From CAYOBW01 sp964402115 (GTDB lineage Bacteria; Verrucomicrobiota; Kiritimatiellia; UBA8416; CAYOBW01): a stretch of DNA of 6,336 bases. The position numbers and the translations under genes were made by a program. Below, one piece after another: positions 5,704-6,336 of this stretch (the stretch's first letter is position 1; every line of letters begins with the position of its first letter). The notes below the pieces were generated by a model. It had not been told where the DNA came from and did no database searches. It saw nothing but the letters and a program-made list of their open reading frames with translations. Location of the stretch: NCBI GenBank assembly GCA_964402115.1, contig CAYOBW010000374.1, forward strand, positions 1 to 6,336, given 5' to 3'.

Positions 5704-5707
5704 GGAG
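5702..5707 (+). promoter_or_regulatory. Ribosome binding site overlapping the speA stop
   Basis: AAGGAG shares two bases with the TAA stop codon of speA and lies 10 nt before the ATG at 5718. The arrangement fixes the start of the downstream gene and favours translational coupling of the two polyamine genes. Confidence 0.7.
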
Positions 5708-5717
5708 AAGCACAACC

Positions 5718-6336
5718 ATGGCAACGGTTCTGATCATCGGGGCAGGCGGTGTGGGCAGCGTGGTCGCGCACAAGTGCGCGCAGGCGCCCGAGGTTTTCAC
5801 GGAGATCTGCCTGGCCAGCCGGACGCTGGCGAAGTGCGACGCGATCGCCCGCGCCCTGCCGCGCCCGATCCGCACGGCCCGCGTGGACGCGGACAACGTG
5901 CCCGAGCTGGTCGCCCTCATCCGCGACGTCAAGCCGCGGCTCGTCATCAACGTCGCCCTGCCCTACCAGGACCTGCACATCATGGACGCCTGCCTCGAGA
6001 CGGGGGTGGACTACCTGGACACGGCCAACTACGAGCCGCCCGACGAGGCGCGCTTCTGCTACGGCTGGCAGTGGGACTACCAGGAGCGCTTCAAGGCGCG
6101 CGGGATCATGGCCCTCCTGGGCTCCGGCTTCGACCCCGACGTATCCAGCGTCTTCTGCACCTGGGCGCTGCAGCAGCACTTCGATACCATCGAGACGATC
6201 GACATCATCGACTGCAACGCCGGCGACCACGGGCAGCCGTTCGCGACCAACTTCAACCCGGAGATCAACATCCGCGAAGTCACCGCCCGCGGCCGGTACT
6301 ACGAGGCCGGGCAGTGGCAGGGGACGGAGCCCCTCT
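5718..6336 (+). CDS. Carboxynorspermidine/carboxyspermidine dehydrogenase (saccharopine dehydrogenase family), 3' end outside window
   Basis: The first 206 residues are present and the frame is open at the window edge; the family is about 400 residues. The N-terminus is a Rossmann fold with GAGGVG (8-13). Strand two ends in ASRT (33-36), whose Ser/Arg/Thr pattern fits NADPH preference. Then come NVALPYQDLHIMDAC (78-92), VDYLDTANYE (97-106), LLGSGFDPDVSS (133-144) and GDHGQPFATNFNPEINIREV (169-188). The last two blocks resemble the carboxynorspermidine synthase/dehydrogenase branch as I recall it. The expected reaction joins L-aspartate 4-semialdehyde to putrescine or diaminopropane, with NADPH reduction to carboxyspermidine or carboxynorspermidine. 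A decarboxylase (NspC type) would then finish the route. Position directly behind speA strongly supports a polyamine role over lysine metabolism. Which diamine is used cannot be read from the sequence. Confidence 0.87.
   Translation, partial: MATVLIIGAGGVGSVVAHKCAQAPEVFTEICLASRTLAKCDAIARALPRPIRTARVDADNVPELVALIRDVKPRLVINVALPYQDLHIMDACLETGVDYLDTANYEPPDEARFCYGWQWDYQERFKARGIMALLGSGFDPDVSSVFCTWALQQHFDTIETIDIIDCNAGDHGQPFATNFNPEINIREVTARGRYYEAGQWQGTEPL

Noticed and set aside
3664..5724. A long antisense open frame (686 codons) across speA
   Set aside because: It mirrors the high third-position GC of speA. The peptide is a Val/Leu/Arg/Gln-rich low-complexity string with no motif, while speA matches its family throughout.

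Overview
The window is a high-GC bacterial chromosome segment with one accessory element (an integron-type integrase) on the left and two housekeeping gene pairs on the right. The phylum cannot be fixed from this sequence. The high GC, the LexA operator that is not of the proteobacterial type, the short-repeat intergenic DNA and the carboxyspermidine-type polyamine genes would fit a PVC-group or similar bacterium. That is a low-confidence inference.

Layout. Positions 1-206 are non-coding, with a long imperfect hairpin just past the integrase stop and two weak GTTRRRY heptamers. Positions 207-1361 (minus strand) encode a complete tyrosine recombinase of the integron integrase (IntI) type, with the IntI-specific insertion and a C-terminal extension. 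Its upstream region (1362-1853) has a consensus TTGACA -35 box and, 10 bp further upstream, a perfect GAAC-N4-GTTC palindrome. That palindrome is the LexA (SOS) operator type of Firmicutes and Actinobacteria. The same gap holds a perfect 10-bp REP-like hairpin. Next come thiL (1854-2828) and tsaE (2809-3261), which overlap by 20 bp. Positions 3262-3780 are a repeat-rich gap: two arrays of a 7-bp repeat in opposite orientations, a third small array, and an 18-bp-arm inverted repeat between them. The left array runs into tsaE and supplies its stop codon. A sigma70-like promoter after the right array leads into speA (3781-5703). After 14 nt comes a saccharopine-dehydrogenase-like gene (5718 to the window end), most likely carboxy(nor)spermidine dehydrogenase.

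How the genes work together. ThiL makes thiamine diphosphate. TsaE is the ATPase of the tRNA t6A37 machinery. SpeA converts arginine to agmatine, the first step towards putrescine, and the next gene would join putrescine (or diaminopropane) to aspartate semialdehyde on the S-adenosylmethionine-independent route to (nor)spermidine. The integrase is unrelated to these pathways and looks like a lone or edge-of-array integron integrase under probable DNA-damage control. No attI or attC site could be established in the window.
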